A stretch of DNA of 64,000 nt, from NCBI RefSeq assembly GCF_015209505.1, contig NZ_JADEYC010000014.1, positions 124,001 to 188,000 on the forward strand, read 5' to 3'. Of this stretch, positions 15,605 to 24,308 are shown one piece after another. The notes beneath the pieces were generated by a model. That model saw only the letters and a list, made by a program, of their open reading frames with translations. It had not been told where the DNA came from and did not search any database. The stretch comes from Saccharopolyspora montiporae (GTDB lineage Bacteria; Actinomycetota; Actinomycetes; Mycobacteriales; Pseudonocardiaceae). Position 1 is the stretch's first letter. Each line of letters begins with the position of its first letter. Position numbers and translations under genes: made by a program.

Positions 15605-16300
15605 TCAGCCGAGTTCCCAGACGTGCGCGAAGGAGACCGGGTGGTTGCGGAACCGCTCCCACTTCGGTTTGCGCTCCAGCCACGCCTCGTCCACGACGCC
15701 CTCCTCCATCTCCACCAGTCGCCAGCCGTTCTCCCGCGCGGCTCGCACGTGCTCGCTGACCAGGTGGACGTGCGTCGCGATGGCCACCGAGCGCCCGGTG
15801 TCGTCGGTGTAGTGCGTGGGCATGCCGGAGGTCATGATGAAGTGCGGGTGGAATCCGACGATCGCGAACAGCGCGCCAGGAGCGGCCAGCCGGCGCGCCT
15901 CGCGGTAGAGCGGAGCGAGATCAGGTAGGTGCTCGTCGATGAGCGAGGCGATGACCAGGTCGTAGCGGCCGGAGTCGAAACCGGTCGCCGTGGCGTCGGC
16001 GTCCACCAGCCGGTCGTGCGCGCCGCGGGCGCGGGCGGCGTCGAGCATTTCCGGCGTGATGTCGGCCCCGTCGATCGCGGCGACCCCGCGCTCGCGCAGC
16101 CAGCTCCCGGTGCGGCCGGTTCCGCAGCCGAGGTCGGCGGCCCGCCGCACCGACGACCACGCCGGGGTCCGCAGCCGGTCGAGCAGCGCCAGGTCCATGG
16201 TGTCCTCGACGGTGTCCTCGTAGGTCGCGGCCCAGCCCGCGTAGCCGGTGCGCACGTCGACGATCGGGTAACCGCGCGCATCGAACGAAGTGAACTCCAT
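15605..16300 (-). CDS. SAM-dependent class I methyltransferase
   Basis: This 231-residue soluble methyltransferase has motif I AADLGCGTGRTGSWL (SAM binding), followed by the acidic IDGADITPEML and the motif YDLVIASLIDEHLPDL. After that comes a family-specific region with GFHPHFIMTSGMPTHY. It resembles the methyltransferase type-11/25 group, often acting on small molecules; the acceptor is unknown. The start is ATG 16300; an in-frame ATG four codons upstream (16312) is equally possible and neither has a strong ribosome binding site. It runs in the same direction as the HAD phosphatase gene upstream, 46 bp away. Confidence 0.82.
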   Translation of the reverse strand: MEFTSFDARGYPIVDVRTGYAGWAATYEDTVEDTMDLALLDRLRTPAWSSVRRAADLGCGTGRTGSWLRERGVAAIDGADITPEMLDAARARGAHDRLVDADATATGFDSGRYDLVIASLIDEHLPDLAPLYREARRLAAPGALFAIVGFHPHFIMTSGMPTHYTDDTGRSVAIATHVHLVSEHVRAARENGWRLVEMEEGVVDEAWLERKPKWERFRNHPVSFAHVWELG

Positions 16301-16346
16301 GCTCGCGAGCATGCCGGACGGCAGGACCCGCGCGATACGTGGTTTT

Positions 16347-17036
16347 TCACGGCAGCCGGTACATCGGGTTGGGCAGCTTGATGCCTCGCTCGGCGTGCCC
16401 GCCGAGCAGATCGCTGTGCTGGTCGCCGACCGACAGCAGCACGTCGTAGCCGCGTTGCTCCAGCCCGGCCCGCGTCGCGGACTTGTACGGCACCGCGGAG
16501 TCCTGCTCGTCGTCGGCCGGGCGCAGGTACAGCCCGTCGAACGGGCCGAATCCGCGGTCGTGCAGGTTGCGCGCGGTCGCGGCCCGCAGATCCGGATCGT
16601 CGCGGCGCCCGGTGATGAAGAACACCGCAACGCCTTCGCCGCGCGCGTGCTCGACGAGGTCGCGGGTCGGTGCGATCGCGGGCAGTTCGGCGGCCAGCTC
16701 CACCTCGCGGAACGCGTCCTCGTCGAAACCGAAGTCCGCGTCCTTCTCGAACGCGTAGGTGGACAGCGCGGTGTCGTCGATGTCCAGCACGATCGCCGGG
16801 CGGCGCACCCCGTCGTCGAGCCTGCCGTCCAGGTGCGCCCGGGCCTCGTGCACAGCGCCGGTCACGTCCGCGTGCCAGTCACCGGATTCGTAGTAGTGCT
16901 GCACCGCGTCCTTGGCGCCGGTCAGGTTCGCCGGTCCGGTCTCGTCGGTGCCGCTGCCCGCGGCCAGCGCGGTGCCCGCGCCGAGCAGCCCGGCGGTGGT
17001 CAGGGCGATGGTCAGGCGCGCGGTGCTGCGGGACAT
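16347..17036 (-). CDS. Secreted HAD-superfamily acid phosphatase (class B / subfamily IIIB)
   Basis: This 229-residue exported phosphatase has a signal peptide at residues 1-26 (basic MSRSTARL, hydrophobic core, AxA site near TALAAG). The HAD nucleophile motif is VLDIDDTALST (DxDDT), and motif II is VFFITGRRDD, where the Thr and basic residue stabilise the phosphate. A later SVGDQHSDLLGG gives the acidic motif III/IV. This pattern is that of plant vegetative storage protein/acid phosphatase B relatives, which dephosphorylate nucleotides and small esters outside the membrane. The ribosome binding site GAGGAGG before ATG 17036 is strong. The divergent neighbour is a purine deaminase, so a nucleotide-salvage link is conceivable but unproven. 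Confidence 0.88.
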   Translation of the reverse strand: MSRSTARLTIALTTAGLLGAGTALAAGSGTDETGPANLTGAKDAVQHYYESGDWHADVTGAVHEARAHLDGRLDDGVRRPAIVLDIDDTALSTYAFEKDADFGFDEDAFREVELAAELPAIAPTRDLVEHARGEGVAVFFITGRRDDPDLRAATARNLHDRGFGPFDGLYLRPADDEQDSAVPYKSATRAGLEQRGYDVLLSVGDQHSDLLGGHAERGIKLPNPMYRLP

Positions 17037-17259
17037 GTGTTCCTCCTCGCTGTCGGGCGGGCCCGGCTGACCGGTGGCCCGCGAATCTTGCGAGGATCGC
17101 CGAACCGACCGTCCGCGCGCGTGTGCCACACCGGTGATCTGCGCGCGAGCGCACCATCGCGCCCGCCGTGCGAACCTGGCGTGCGCGGGGGTGCGGCGGG
17201 TTCCGGTGCGGCTGCGCGGCCGCGGCCGGTGCTCGTGAACCTGCTGAGGAGGAGATTCC

Positions 17260-18240
17260 GTGTCGTTGGGTCTGAGCCTGCCCAAAGCCGAGTTGCACGT
17301 GCACATCGAGGGCACGCTGGAGCCCGAGCTGGTGATGGCCTGCGCGCAGCGCAACTCCGTGGACCTGCCCTTCCGCAGCGTGGAAGAGCTGCGCGCCCGG
17401 TACGTCTTCGACGATCTGCAGTCGTTCCTGGACCTGTACTACCTGGCCATGGACGTGCTGCAGGTGGCGCGCGACTTCACCGAGGTCGCCGACGGCTACC
17501 TGGCGCGCGCGGCCGCGCAGGGCGTGCGGCACGCGGAGATCTTCTTCGACCCGCAGGCGCACCTGGTGCGCGGCGTTCCGCTCCGCGAGGTGGTGGACGG
17601 GCTGGTCGCCTCGCTGCGCACCAGCGAGCAGCGCTTCGGCGTCTCCACCCGGTTGATCGCCTGCTTCCTGCGGGACAAGGGCCCGCAGGCGGCGGAGGAA
17701 ACCTGGGAGGCGCTGCAGCCGCACCTGGAGCACATCGACGGCGTTGGCCTGGACTCGGCGGAGGTCGGCTACCCGCCGGAGGACTTCCGCGGCGTGTTCG
17801 AGCGGGCCCGCGCCGCGGGGCTGCACCTGGTCGCGCACGCGGGGGAGGAGGGGCCGCCGGCGTACGTCTGGCAGGCCCTGGACACCCTCGGCGTCGAGCG
17901 GGTGGACCACGGCGTGCGTTCCGTCGAGGACCCGGAGCTGGTGCGCAGGCTCGCTCGCGACCGCACGCCGCTGACCGTGTGCCCGCTGTCGAACGTGCGG
18001 CTGCGCACCGTGGCCGCGCTCGACGAGCACCGGCTGCCGGAACTGGTCGACGCCGGGGTGCTGGCCACGATCAACTCCGACGACCCGGCGTACTTCGGCG
18101 GTTACGCGGGGGACAACTTCGACGCCGTGCAGCGCGATCTGGGCTTCTCGGACGCGGCGCTGCGCGAGTTCGCGGCGAACTCGTTCCGCGCCTCGTTCCT
18201 GCCCGAGGAGCAGCGCGCGGCGTACCTGCGCGAGCTGTGA
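17260..18240 (+). CDS. Adenine/adenosine deaminase family protein
   Basis: This 326-residue zinc-dependent deaminase has Zn ligands in LHVHIEG near the N-terminus, His in LVAHAGEEGP with the catalytic Glu, His in VERVDHGVRS, and the metal/substrate Asp pair in TINSDDPAYFGGY. The sequence LPKAELHVHIEGTLEPEL and the DPAYFGGY ending are the hallmark of the adenine deaminase (Aah1-like) branch rather than of true adenosine deaminase, so adenine to hypoxanthine conversion is the better guess. The GTG start at 17260 follows GAGGAGG. Convergent with the DUF35 gene downstream. Confidence 0.88.
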   Translation: MSLGLSLPKAELHVHIEGTLEPELVMACAQRNSVDLPFRSVEELRARYVFDDLQSFLDLYYLAMDVLQVARDFTEVADGYLARAAAQGVRHAEIFFDPQAHLVRGVPLREVVDGLVASLRTSEQRFGVSTRLIACFLRDKGPQAAEETWEALQPHLEHIDGVGLDSAEVGYPPEDFRGVFERARAAGLHLVAHAGEEGPPAYVWQALDTLGVERVDHGVRSVEDPELVRRLARDRTPLTVCPLSNVRLRTVAALDEHRLPELVDAGVLATINSDDPAYFGGYAGDNFDAVQRDLGFSDAALREFAANSFRASFLPEEQRAAYLREL

Positions 18241-18241
18241 G

Positions 18242-18258
18242 CCCGCCGCCCGGGCGGG
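18242..18258. terminator. Possible hairpin between convergent genes
   Basis: CCCGCC and GGCGGG pair around a 5-nt loop just after the deaminase gene. It is short and without T-tract, so weak. Confidence 0.3.
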
Positions 18259-18280
18259 ATCTGCGCCTGCCCGGGCCGGG

Positions 18281-18673
18281 TCAGCCGGGGGCGAACACCG
18301 GGATCGCCTCGCCGCCCGCGGGCTGCTCGAATTCGACGGTCACCGCCATGCCGGTGCGGACCTCGTCCGGTGCGGTGCGCACGATCTGCGCACGCAGCCA
18401 CGGTCCTTCCGCCAGTTCCACGATCGCCACCACCAGGGGATTCGTCCGGCCGTCGGCATCGGGCTTGTCGTGCACCACCGCCCAGGAGGTGATGGTGCCG
18501 CTGCCTGCGGCGGGCACCCACTCCAGGTCCGCCGAGCCGTCCGGTCCGGTCTGCTCGGTGGGCGAGATGAGCGCCCCGGTGGTCCGGTCGCGGCGGATCA
18601 GCAGCCGCCCCTCGGCGGCGGCGTCGAAGAACGGTGCGGATTCCGCGTCGCGCTGCAGCGGGTGCACGGGCAT
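18281..18673 (-). CDS. DUF35 OB-fold acyl-CoA-associated protein lacking the zinc ribbon
   Basis: This 130-residue protein shows the OB-fold half of the DUF35 family (ITSWAVVHDKPDA, PLVVAIVELAEG, GMAVTVEFEQ). Such proteins partner thiolase-like enzymes, for example the ChsH2 DUF35 domain with aldolase Ltp2 in steroid side-chain removal. The N-terminal rubredoxin-like segment is present in outline (APFFDAAAEGRLLIRRDRTT), but the four zinc-binding cysteines of the family are absent; there is no Cys in the whole protein. The ribosome binding site GGAAGGAG is strong. The gene lies 20 bp after the thiolase-like gene, so a complex between the two products is likely. Confidence 0.82.
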   Translation of the reverse strand: MPVHPLQRDAESAPFFDAAAEGRLLIRRDRTTGALISPTEQTGPDGSADLEWVPAAGSGTITSWAVVHDKPDADGRTNPLVVAIVELAEGPWLRAQIVRTAPDEVRTGMAVTVEFEQPAGGEAIPVFAPG

Positions 18674-18693
18674 CGTCGGGCTCCTTCCCTGCG

Positions 18694-19863
18694 TCAGCTG
18701 CGGGCGTGCGGGCTCAGCAGCAGCGTCGAGTGGTGGTCGAGGATCCCGCCGTTCCCGCTGACCAGCACCACATCGTTGTCGGCGACCTGGCGCTGTCCGC
18801 CGTGCCCGCGCGCCTGCAGGACCGCTTCGGACAGCGGCGTCATGCCCCACATGTAATAGCTGGACAGCTGGCCGCCGCCGGTGTTGGTGGGCAGCGAGCC
18901 GCCGGGGCCGAGCGCGCCGCTGGACGCCAGCTGCCCGCCTTCGCCCTTGGCGCAGAAGCCGTAGTCCTCCAGCGTGACCAGCGTGGTGTAGGTGTAGCAG
19001 TCGTAGATCTCGCGGATGCCGACGTCGGCGGGACGCAGGCCGGCCATGCCCAGTGCGGTTCGCCCGGACTGCGCCGCGCCGGTGACCAGACCGAACTCGC
19101 TGCCGCCGTGCTCGCGGTAGCCCGGATGGCCCTGGCCCCAGCCGAGCACGTGCACCGGCGGGTTGCGCAGGTCCCGGGCACGTTCGCCGGAGGTGACCAG
19201 CACCGCGATCCCGCCGTTGGAGACCATGCAGCAGTCCAGCAGGTGCAGCGGTTCCACGATCCAGCGCGAGTCCTGGTGGTCGGCGACGCTGATCTTGTCC
19301 CGGAAGCGGGCCAGCGGGTTGAGCACCGCCCATTCGCGGGTGCTCACCGCCACGTGCCCGAGTTGCTCGCTGGTGGTGCCGTAGCGGTCCATGTGCCTGC
19401 GCGCGGCCAGCGCGTACCCCGCGTTCGGCGACAGCGCTCCGCCCGCGGCGCCCAGTCCGGCCAGTCCCGGGCGGATCCGCTGGGCCGGGTCGGCGTAGGC
19501 GCTGCCGCTGGACCCGCTGGGCCGCAGCGGCGCGTCGGCGAACACGCAGGCGACGGTGGAGGCCATGCCCGCGCCGATCGCCAGCGCGGCCTGGGTCACC
19601 ATCGCACCCGCCGAGGAGCCGAAAGCCTGCAGTTGCGCGGCGAATCCGAGGTCGGTGAGCCCGAGCGCGCGCTGGATCTGCAGGTCGATGCCGCCGCTGA
19701 TCCCCGGGTTGATCAGCAGTCCGTCGATGTCCGGGATGCCGATGCCGGCGTCCTCGGCGGCGAGCCGGATCGCGTCGATCCCGAACTGGGCGCTGCTGCG
19801 GTCGTAGACCTTGCCGAGCTCGGTCATCCCGAGTCCGGCGATGGCCACGTCGGGCACGTGCAT
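18694..19863 (-). CDS. Thiolase-like protein of the lipid-transfer/Ltp2 type, no nucleophilic Cys
   Basis: The 389 residues carry a thiolase fold of the SCP-x/lipid-transfer group: VAIAGLGMTELGK at the start, REIYDCYTYTTLVTLEDYGF in the middle and VSGNGGILDHHST at the end. The position where thiolases have the acyl-accepting Cys reads AFGSSAGAMVTQA, so Ser replaces Cys. That is how the Ltp2-type retro-aldolases differ, which use Tyr residues instead; Tyr candidates are in YDCYTYTT and SSYYMWGM. A C-C cleaving aldolase of acyl-CoA acting with the adjacent DUF35 protein is therefore more likely than thiolysis. The ATG at 19863 follows GGAGG. Divergent from tetR. Confidence 0.87.
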   Translation of the reverse strand: MHVPDVAIAGLGMTELGKVYDRSSAQFGIDAIRLAAEDAGIGIPDIDGLLINPGISGGIDLQIQRALGLTDLGFAAQLQAFGSSAGAMVTQAALAIGAGMASTVACVFADAPLRPSGSSGSAYADPAQRIRPGLAGLGAAGGALSPNAGYALAARRHMDRYGTTSEQLGHVAVSTREWAVLNPLARFRDKISVADHQDSRWIVEPLHLLDCCMVSNGGIAVLVTSGERARDLRNPPVHVLGWGQGHPGYREHGGSEFGLVTGAAQSGRTALGMAGLRPADVGIREIYDCYTYTTLVTLEDYGFCAKGEGGQLASSGALGPGGSLPTNTGGGQLSSYYMWGMTPLSEAVLQARGHGGQRQVADNDVVLVSGNGGILDHHSTLLLSPHARS

Positions 19864-19897
19864 CGGCGACCTCCGCGTCGGATGGTCACCGATCCTA

Positions 19898-19927
19898 TTG
19901 CCGACGGACATCGTCGTAAATGGTCGC
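19898..19927. promoter_or_regulatory. Predicted TetR operator, site A
   Basis: A 30-bp block in the 89-bp divergent region between the thiolase-like gene and tetR matches 25 of 30 positions of the block at 20644-20673. Both contain TTGC, then GACGG, ATCGTCG, AAAT and GTCGC. The core is a palindrome GACG-N5-CGTC. The position suits control of both directions. Confidence 0.65.
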
Positions 19928-19952
19928 CGTGCGAATGCGGGAGGATGGGGCG

Positions 19953-20561
19953 GTGAGCACCACGCAGCGCGCCGGTCGTCCGCGGGACCCGGCGGTCGAG
20001 GACCGGGCCCGCCGGGCGGCGCGGGCCGTCTACGCCGAGCGCGGGTGGAGCGGGTTCACCCTCGACGAGGTGGCCCGCCGTTCCGGGATCGGCAAGGGGT
20101 CGCTGTACCTGCGCTGGCCGGACAAGGCCGCGCTGCTGGTGGAGGCGGTGCGCGAGCGGACCCGGTTCATCGCCGAGATCGACACCGGAGCCCTGCGCTC
20201 CGACCTGATCGAGTTCGCCACCGGCTGGCTGGAGTACATGACCACCGACGACGGGGTGCTCACCTACCGGCTCAACGTGGACTCCCGGTTCGTGCCCGAG
20301 GTCTGGGAGGCGCTGGCCGACGATCCCTACCCGGAGCACGTGCGCGCCACGCGGGCGATGGTGCGGCGCGGCATCGCCCGCGGGGAGCTGCCGCAGGACG
20401 CCTCGGTGGCGCTGATCGCGGACCTGGTGGCCGGCGCGGTGTCCAACCACGTGCGTGCCACCCCGCAGTACCTGCAGGGGCGGGTGCGGGCTCGATCGGC
20501 CGAGTACGTGGCGCACCTGGTGGACACCGTCCTGGCCGGGGTGGCGGCGCGCTCGGTCTGA
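19953..20561 (+). CDS. TetR-family transcriptional regulator
   Basis: This 202-residue repressor has its N-terminal HTH at about residues 15-60 (FTLDEVARRSGIGKGSLYLR, with WPDKAALL following) and a C-terminal ligand-binding/dimer domain matching the TetR_C group typical of actinobacteria. The GTG at 19953 is preferred because GGGAGG lies about eight bases upstream; the frame opens eleven codons earlier at 19920. It lies between the thiolase-like/DUF35 pair (divergent) and the CoA-transferase/acyl-CoA dehydrogenase genes (downstream). Two near-identical palindromic sites flank it, so it probably represses the whole cluster and responds to an acyl-CoA intermediate. Confidence 0.9.
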   Translation: MSTTQRAGRPRDPAVEDRARRAARAVYAERGWSGFTLDEVARRSGIGKGSLYLRWPDKAALLVEAVRERTRFIAEIDTGALRSDLIEFATGWLEYMTTDDGVLTYRLNVDSRFVPEVWEALADDPYPEHVRATRAMVRRGIARGELPQDASVALIADLVAGAVSNHVRATPQYLQGRVRARSAEYVAHLVDTVLAGVAARSV

Positions 20562-20643
20562 CCCGTCGTCCAACGCGGCGTACCTCGCTGCGCGGAATCG
20601 GTTCTGCCTGGTGCTACCGGGTGGACGTGCGGCGTGACGGGTG

Positions 20644-20673
20644 TTGCAGACGGCGATCGTCGGAAATAGTCGC
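20644..20673. promoter_or_regulatory. Predicted TetR operator, site B
   Basis: This is the second copy of the 30-bp block, 37 bp before the CoA-transferase ATG. It differs from site A at five positions only and keeps the GACG-N5-CGTC palindrome. Its presence before the next transcription unit supports a regulon controlled by the local TetR. Confidence 0.65.
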
Positions 20674-20710
20674 GCGGACGCACCCCGGCACGAAACCAGC
20701 GGAGGTTTCG

Positions 20711-23125
20711 ATGAGCCAGCACCGCGAACCGGACGACGAGCCCGCCCCGCTGCGTTCGCTGCGGGTCATCGACACGGCCGACGCCCCGGCGGAGATGTGC
20801 GCCCGGTACCTCGCCGACCTCGGTGCCGAGGTCGTCCGGGTGGAGCCCCCGGGCGGATCCGCCTCGCGCACCGCTTGGCCGCGCTGGAACGGGATCGGGC
20901 TGCGCGAGGCCACCCGTGCTGCGGGCAAGCTCGGTGTGCTGCTCGACCCCGCCGACGGTCGGGACCGGACCGACTTCCTGCGCCTGCTGTGCACCGCCGA
21001 CATCTGGATCACCACCGCCACCGCCGAGCAGCTCGACCGGATCGGCATCGACGAGATCCGGCGCCGCGCACCGCATCTGGTGATCGCGTCGGTGACGGAC
21101 TTCGGGCTGACCGGGCCGTACCGGGACTACGCGGCCACCGAGTGGGTGCACGCGGCGATGTCCGGGCTGCTGTGCCGGTCCGGGATCCCGGGACGCAGAC
21201 CGCTGCTGCCGCCGCGGGAGATCCTGGAGCAGGCCGCGGCCGCGCAGGCCGCGTGGTGCGCGCTGTTGGCCCACTTCCGGCGGTTGCGCACCGGCGGCGG
21301 CGACCACCTGGACATCTCGCTGCACGAGACGCTGACCCAGGTCATCGACCCGCCGTTCGGCGCCGGGCCCACCGCGGGCTACGGCCGGTCGTGGTGGGAC
21401 TTCCCGCACGACCGCCCGGACGCCGGCTCGTACTACCCGGTGCTGCCCTGCGCGGACGGGCACGTGCGGATCTGCGTGCTCAGCAAGGCGCAATGGACCG
21501 CCATGCGGGCCTGGCTCGGCGAACCGGTGGAGTTCCAGGCCCCCGAGTACGAGCTGATCATCGAGCGGCAGAAGGCCGACGCGCGGCTGCGCGAGCTCAT
21601 CGGCGCGCTGTTCGCCGACAGGTCCAAAGAGGACCTCGCGGTGGAGGGACAGCGGCGCGGGATCCCGGTCGCCCCGGTGCTGGACCTGCGAGAAGTGCTG
21701 GACACCGAGCACTTCGCCGAGCGCGGCTGCCTGCGCCCCGTCGACCTCGGCGCCCGCACCGGGCGGATGCCCGGCTGCAGTGTGCAGATCGACGGGCACC
21801 GGCCGGCCACCGCCGCGCGGGCACCGGAACTCGGCGAGCACACCGAGCAGGTGCTGTCCGGACTGCCGCCGCTGCCGCCGCTGCGGTCGGCGGGCGAGGA
21901 CGCCCCGGCGGCCGTGCCGTTCGCCGGTCTGCGGGTGCTCGACCTCGGAGTGATCGTCGTCGGTGCCGAGGCGGGCCGGATGTTCGCCGACTACGGCGCC
22001 GATGTCGTCAAAGTCGAGCACAGCACGCACCCGGACGGCAGCCGCGCACCGTTCGACGGCACGGTCAGCAGCGGTTTCGCCTGGGGACACCGCGGGAAGC
22101 GCAGCCTCGCCGTCGACCTGCGCGATCCGCGCGGGCACGAGATCGTCGAACGGCTGGCCGCCACCGCCGACGTGCTGCTGAGCAACTTCAAACCCGGAAC
22201 GCTGGACCGGCTGGGCCTGGACGAGGACAGGCTGCGCTCGCTGAACCCCGGACTGGTGATCGTGCGCAGCAGCGCCGTCGGGCACACCGGGCCGTGGCGC
22301 GGCTGGATGGGCTACGGCCCGCTGATCCGGGCCGCGACCGGGCTCACCGCGCTGTGGCGCGATCCCGAGATCCCGGACGGCTTCTGCGATGCGGTGACGG
22401 TCTACCCGGACCACCTCGTCGGCAGGCTGGTGGCCACCGCGGCGCTGGCCGTGCTGGTCGAGCGGGAGAACACCGGCCGCGGCCGCGCGGTCACCTGCGC
22501 GCAGTCCGAAGCCATCCTGGAAGGGCTGTCCGCCCAGCTGCTCCGCGAGTCGCTGGAACCCGGATCGGCGCAGCCGCACGGCGGAGTCGCCGAGGAGGAG
22601 GCGCCCTGCGGGGCTTACCCGTGCGCGGGGGACGACGAGTGGTGCGTGATCACCGTGCGCGGTGACGCCGATTACGAGCGGCTGCGCAAGGTCGTCGAGC
22701 TGCCCGACGTGCCCGACCGCGTCGCGCACCGGGACCGCATCGACGCGCGACTGGCCGCCTGGACCGCTCGCCGCAGCCCGCAGCAGGTGATGCACGAGCT
22801 GCAGGCCGCCGGCGTGCCCGCCGGGGCGATGAACCGGATCCCGGACTGCGCCGCCGATCCCGCGCTGCGCGAGCGGCGGGCGTTCACCACCGTGCACCAG
22901 CCGACCGTCGAGGCGCCGCTGCCCACCGAGAACGGCCAGTTCCTCGCCGAACGCACCGCCGCGCGCCCACCCCGGCCGGCTCCGGTGCACGGCCAGCACA
23001 CCCGCGAGGTCTGCACCGGAACGCTGGGCATGTCCGAGCACGCGGTGGACGAGCTCGCGGCGGCCGGTGTGCTGGAGGAACCGGATCCGTTCGGACCGGT
23101 CCGCGGCGGCCGGCCCGGCCCGTGA
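20711..23125 (+). CDS. Tandem-domain family III CoA-transferase (CaiB/BaiF type)
   Basis: The 804 residues form two family III CoA-transferase domains in one chain. The first (about 15-385) starts LRSLRVIDTADAPAEMCARY, and the second (about 400-780) starts FAGLRVLDLGVIVVGAEAGR, each followed by the DLGAEVVRVE or DYGADVVKVE motif. Most members are single-domain dimers of about 400 residues, so this is a covalently fused pair. Role: transfer of CoA to a carboxylic acid to start its degradation. The first domain has lost some of the canonical glycine-rich start, so the two halves may not be equally active. The ATG at 20711 follows GGAGG. Confidence 0.87.
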   Translation: MSQHREPDDEPAPLRSLRVIDTADAPAEMCARYLADLGAEVVRVEPPGGSASRTAWPRWNGIGLREATRAAGKLGVLLDPADGRDRTDFLRLLCTADIWITTATAEQLDRIGIDEIRRRAPHLVIASVTDFGLTGPYRDYAATEWVHAAMSGLLCRSGIPGRRPLLPPREILEQAAAAQAAWCALLAHFRRLRTGGGDHLDISLHETLTQVIDPPFGAGPTAGYGRSWWDFPHDRPDAGSYYPVLPCADGHVRICVLSKAQWTAMRAWLGEPVEFQAPEYELIIERQKADARLRELIGALFADRSKEDLAVEGQRRGIPVAPVLDLREVLDTEHFAERGCLRPVDLGARTGRMPGCSVQIDGHRPATAARAPELGEHTEQVLSGLPPLPPLRSAGEDAPAAVPFAGLRVLDLGVIVVGAEAGRMFADYGADVVKVEHSTHPDGSRAPFDGTVSSGFAWGHRGKRSLAVDLRDPRGHEIVERLAATADVLLSNFKPGTLDRLGLDEDRLRSLNPGLVIVRSSAVGHTGPWRGWMGYGPLIRAATGLTALWRDPEIPDGFCDAVTVYPDHLVGRLVATAALAVLVERENTGRGRAVTCAQSEAILEGLSAQLLRESLEPGSAQPHGGVAEEEAPCGAYPCAGDDEWCVITVRGDADYERLRKVVELPDVPDRVAHRDRIDARLAAWTARRSPQQVMHELQAAGVPAGAMNRIPDCAADPALRERRAFTTVHQPTVEAPLPTENGQFLAERTAARPPRPAPVHGQHTREVCTGTLGMSEHAVDELAAAGVLEEPDPFGPVRGGRPGP

Positions 23126-23167
23126 CCGCCCGCAGCAGCCCCTTCCACCGATCATCGGGAGTTCCGC

Positions 23168-24265
23168 ATGCTTTTCGAGTTCACCGAGGAACAGCGCGCG
23201 CTGCGCAGCGCCGTGCGCGAGCTGCTCGCCGACCACGCCGACGAGCAGCGGGTGCGCAGCACCGCCGCGGGCGAGCTCGGCCACGACCCGCAGCTGTGGA
23301 AGCTGCTCGCCGAGCAGCTGGGCGTGACCGGGCTGGCCGTGCCGGAGCGCAGCGGTGGTGCCGGTGCCGGGCCGGTCGAACTCGCCGTGGTGCAGGAGGA
23401 ATTCGGCCGCGCGCTGTTCTGCGGGCCGTACCTGGGCAGTTCCGTGCTGGCCGCGACCCTGCTCGACGCGCTCGGCGACGAGACCGGGCACCTGACGGAG
23501 ATCGCCGCGGGCCATCGGATCGCCGCGGTGGCGCTGGCCGAGGACACCGCCGGGTGGGACGTCCCGCGGCTGGGCGCGACGGCCACCGAGGACGGCGGGA
23601 CCTGGCGGGTCTCCGGTGCGAAGCGGTTCGTGCTGGACGCCGCCTGCGCGGACGTGCTGCTGGTGGTCACCCGCGGCCCGCGGGTGTTCGCGGTGGATCC
23701 CGCCGACCGCGGGGTCACTGTGCAGCCGCTACAGGTGTTCGACCCCACCCGCAGGCAGGCCGATGTGCGGTTCGACCGCGCCACCGCGCAGCCCGTCGGC
23801 GATCCGGACCGCAGCGCCGCGGCGCTGGACCGCGCGCTGCGCACCGCCGAGGTCATGCTGGCCGCCGAGCAGGCGGGCGGTGCGCGCGCGGCCCTGGACA
23901 TGGCCGTGGACTACGCCCGCACCCGGTTCCAGTTCGGCCGCGCCATCGGCAGCTTCCAGGCCGTCAAGCACCTGTGCGCGGACCTGCTGGTCGAGGTGGA
24001 ATCCGCGCATTCCGCCGCGTTCGCCGCGGCCTGGGCGCTGGCCGAGGACGCACCGCAGATCGACGAGCACACCGCGCTGGCCCAGGCGTTCTGCTCGGAG
24101 GCGTTCGAGAAGGCCGCTGCGGACAACATCCAGATCCACGGCGGGATCGGCTTCACCTGGGAGCATCCCGCGCACCTGTACCTGCGCCGGGCGCGCACCG
24201 GAACCCGGTTGTTCGGTTCCCCGGACCAGCACCGCGAGCGCTACCTCGCGGCCACCGGATGCTGA
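23168..24265 (+). CDS. Acyl-CoA dehydrogenase, subunit 1
   Basis: This 365-residue FAD enzyme introduces a double bond alpha-beta to the thioester. Fold landmarks are an N-terminal helical domain (FEFTEEQRALRSAVRELLAD), a beta domain (GTWRVSGAKRFVLDA) and a C-terminal domain with DYARTRFQFGRAIGSFQAVK and GGIGFTWEHPAHLYLRR. The Glu of FTWEHP occupies the place of the catalytic base of medium-chain dehydrogenase. The mid-domain flavin motif is degenerate. A second, different dehydrogenase gene follows 43 bp downstream, so an alpha2-beta2 heterotetramer, as in ChsE1-ChsE2 of steroid degraders, is likely. Confidence 0.9.
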   Translation: MLFEFTEEQRALRSAVRELLADHADEQRVRSTAAGELGHDPQLWKLLAEQLGVTGLAVPERSGGAGAGPVELAVVQEEFGRALFCGPYLGSSVLAATLLDALGDETGHLTEIAAGHRIAAVALAEDTAGWDVPRLGATATEDGGTWRVSGAKRFVLDAACADVLLVVTRGPRVFAVDPADRGVTVQPLQVFDPTRRQADVRFDRATAQPVGDPDRSAAALDRALRTAEVMLAAEQAGGARAALDMAVDYARTRFQFGRAIGSFQAVKHLCADLLVEVESAHSAAFAAAWALAEDAPQIDEHTALAQAFCSEAFEKAAADNIQIHGGIGFTWEHPAHLYLRRARTGTRLFGSPDQHRERYLAATGC

Positions 24266-24308
24266 GCCGCGCGGCAGGCCCGTTCCACGCAGCTGAGGGG
24301 AGAACACC

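Noticed and set aside
20327..23515. A 1062-codon leftward open frame opposite the CoA-transferase
   Set aside because: It is a GC-skew shadow frame: His/Arg/Gly-rich with no motif, while the + strand has two clear enzyme domains.
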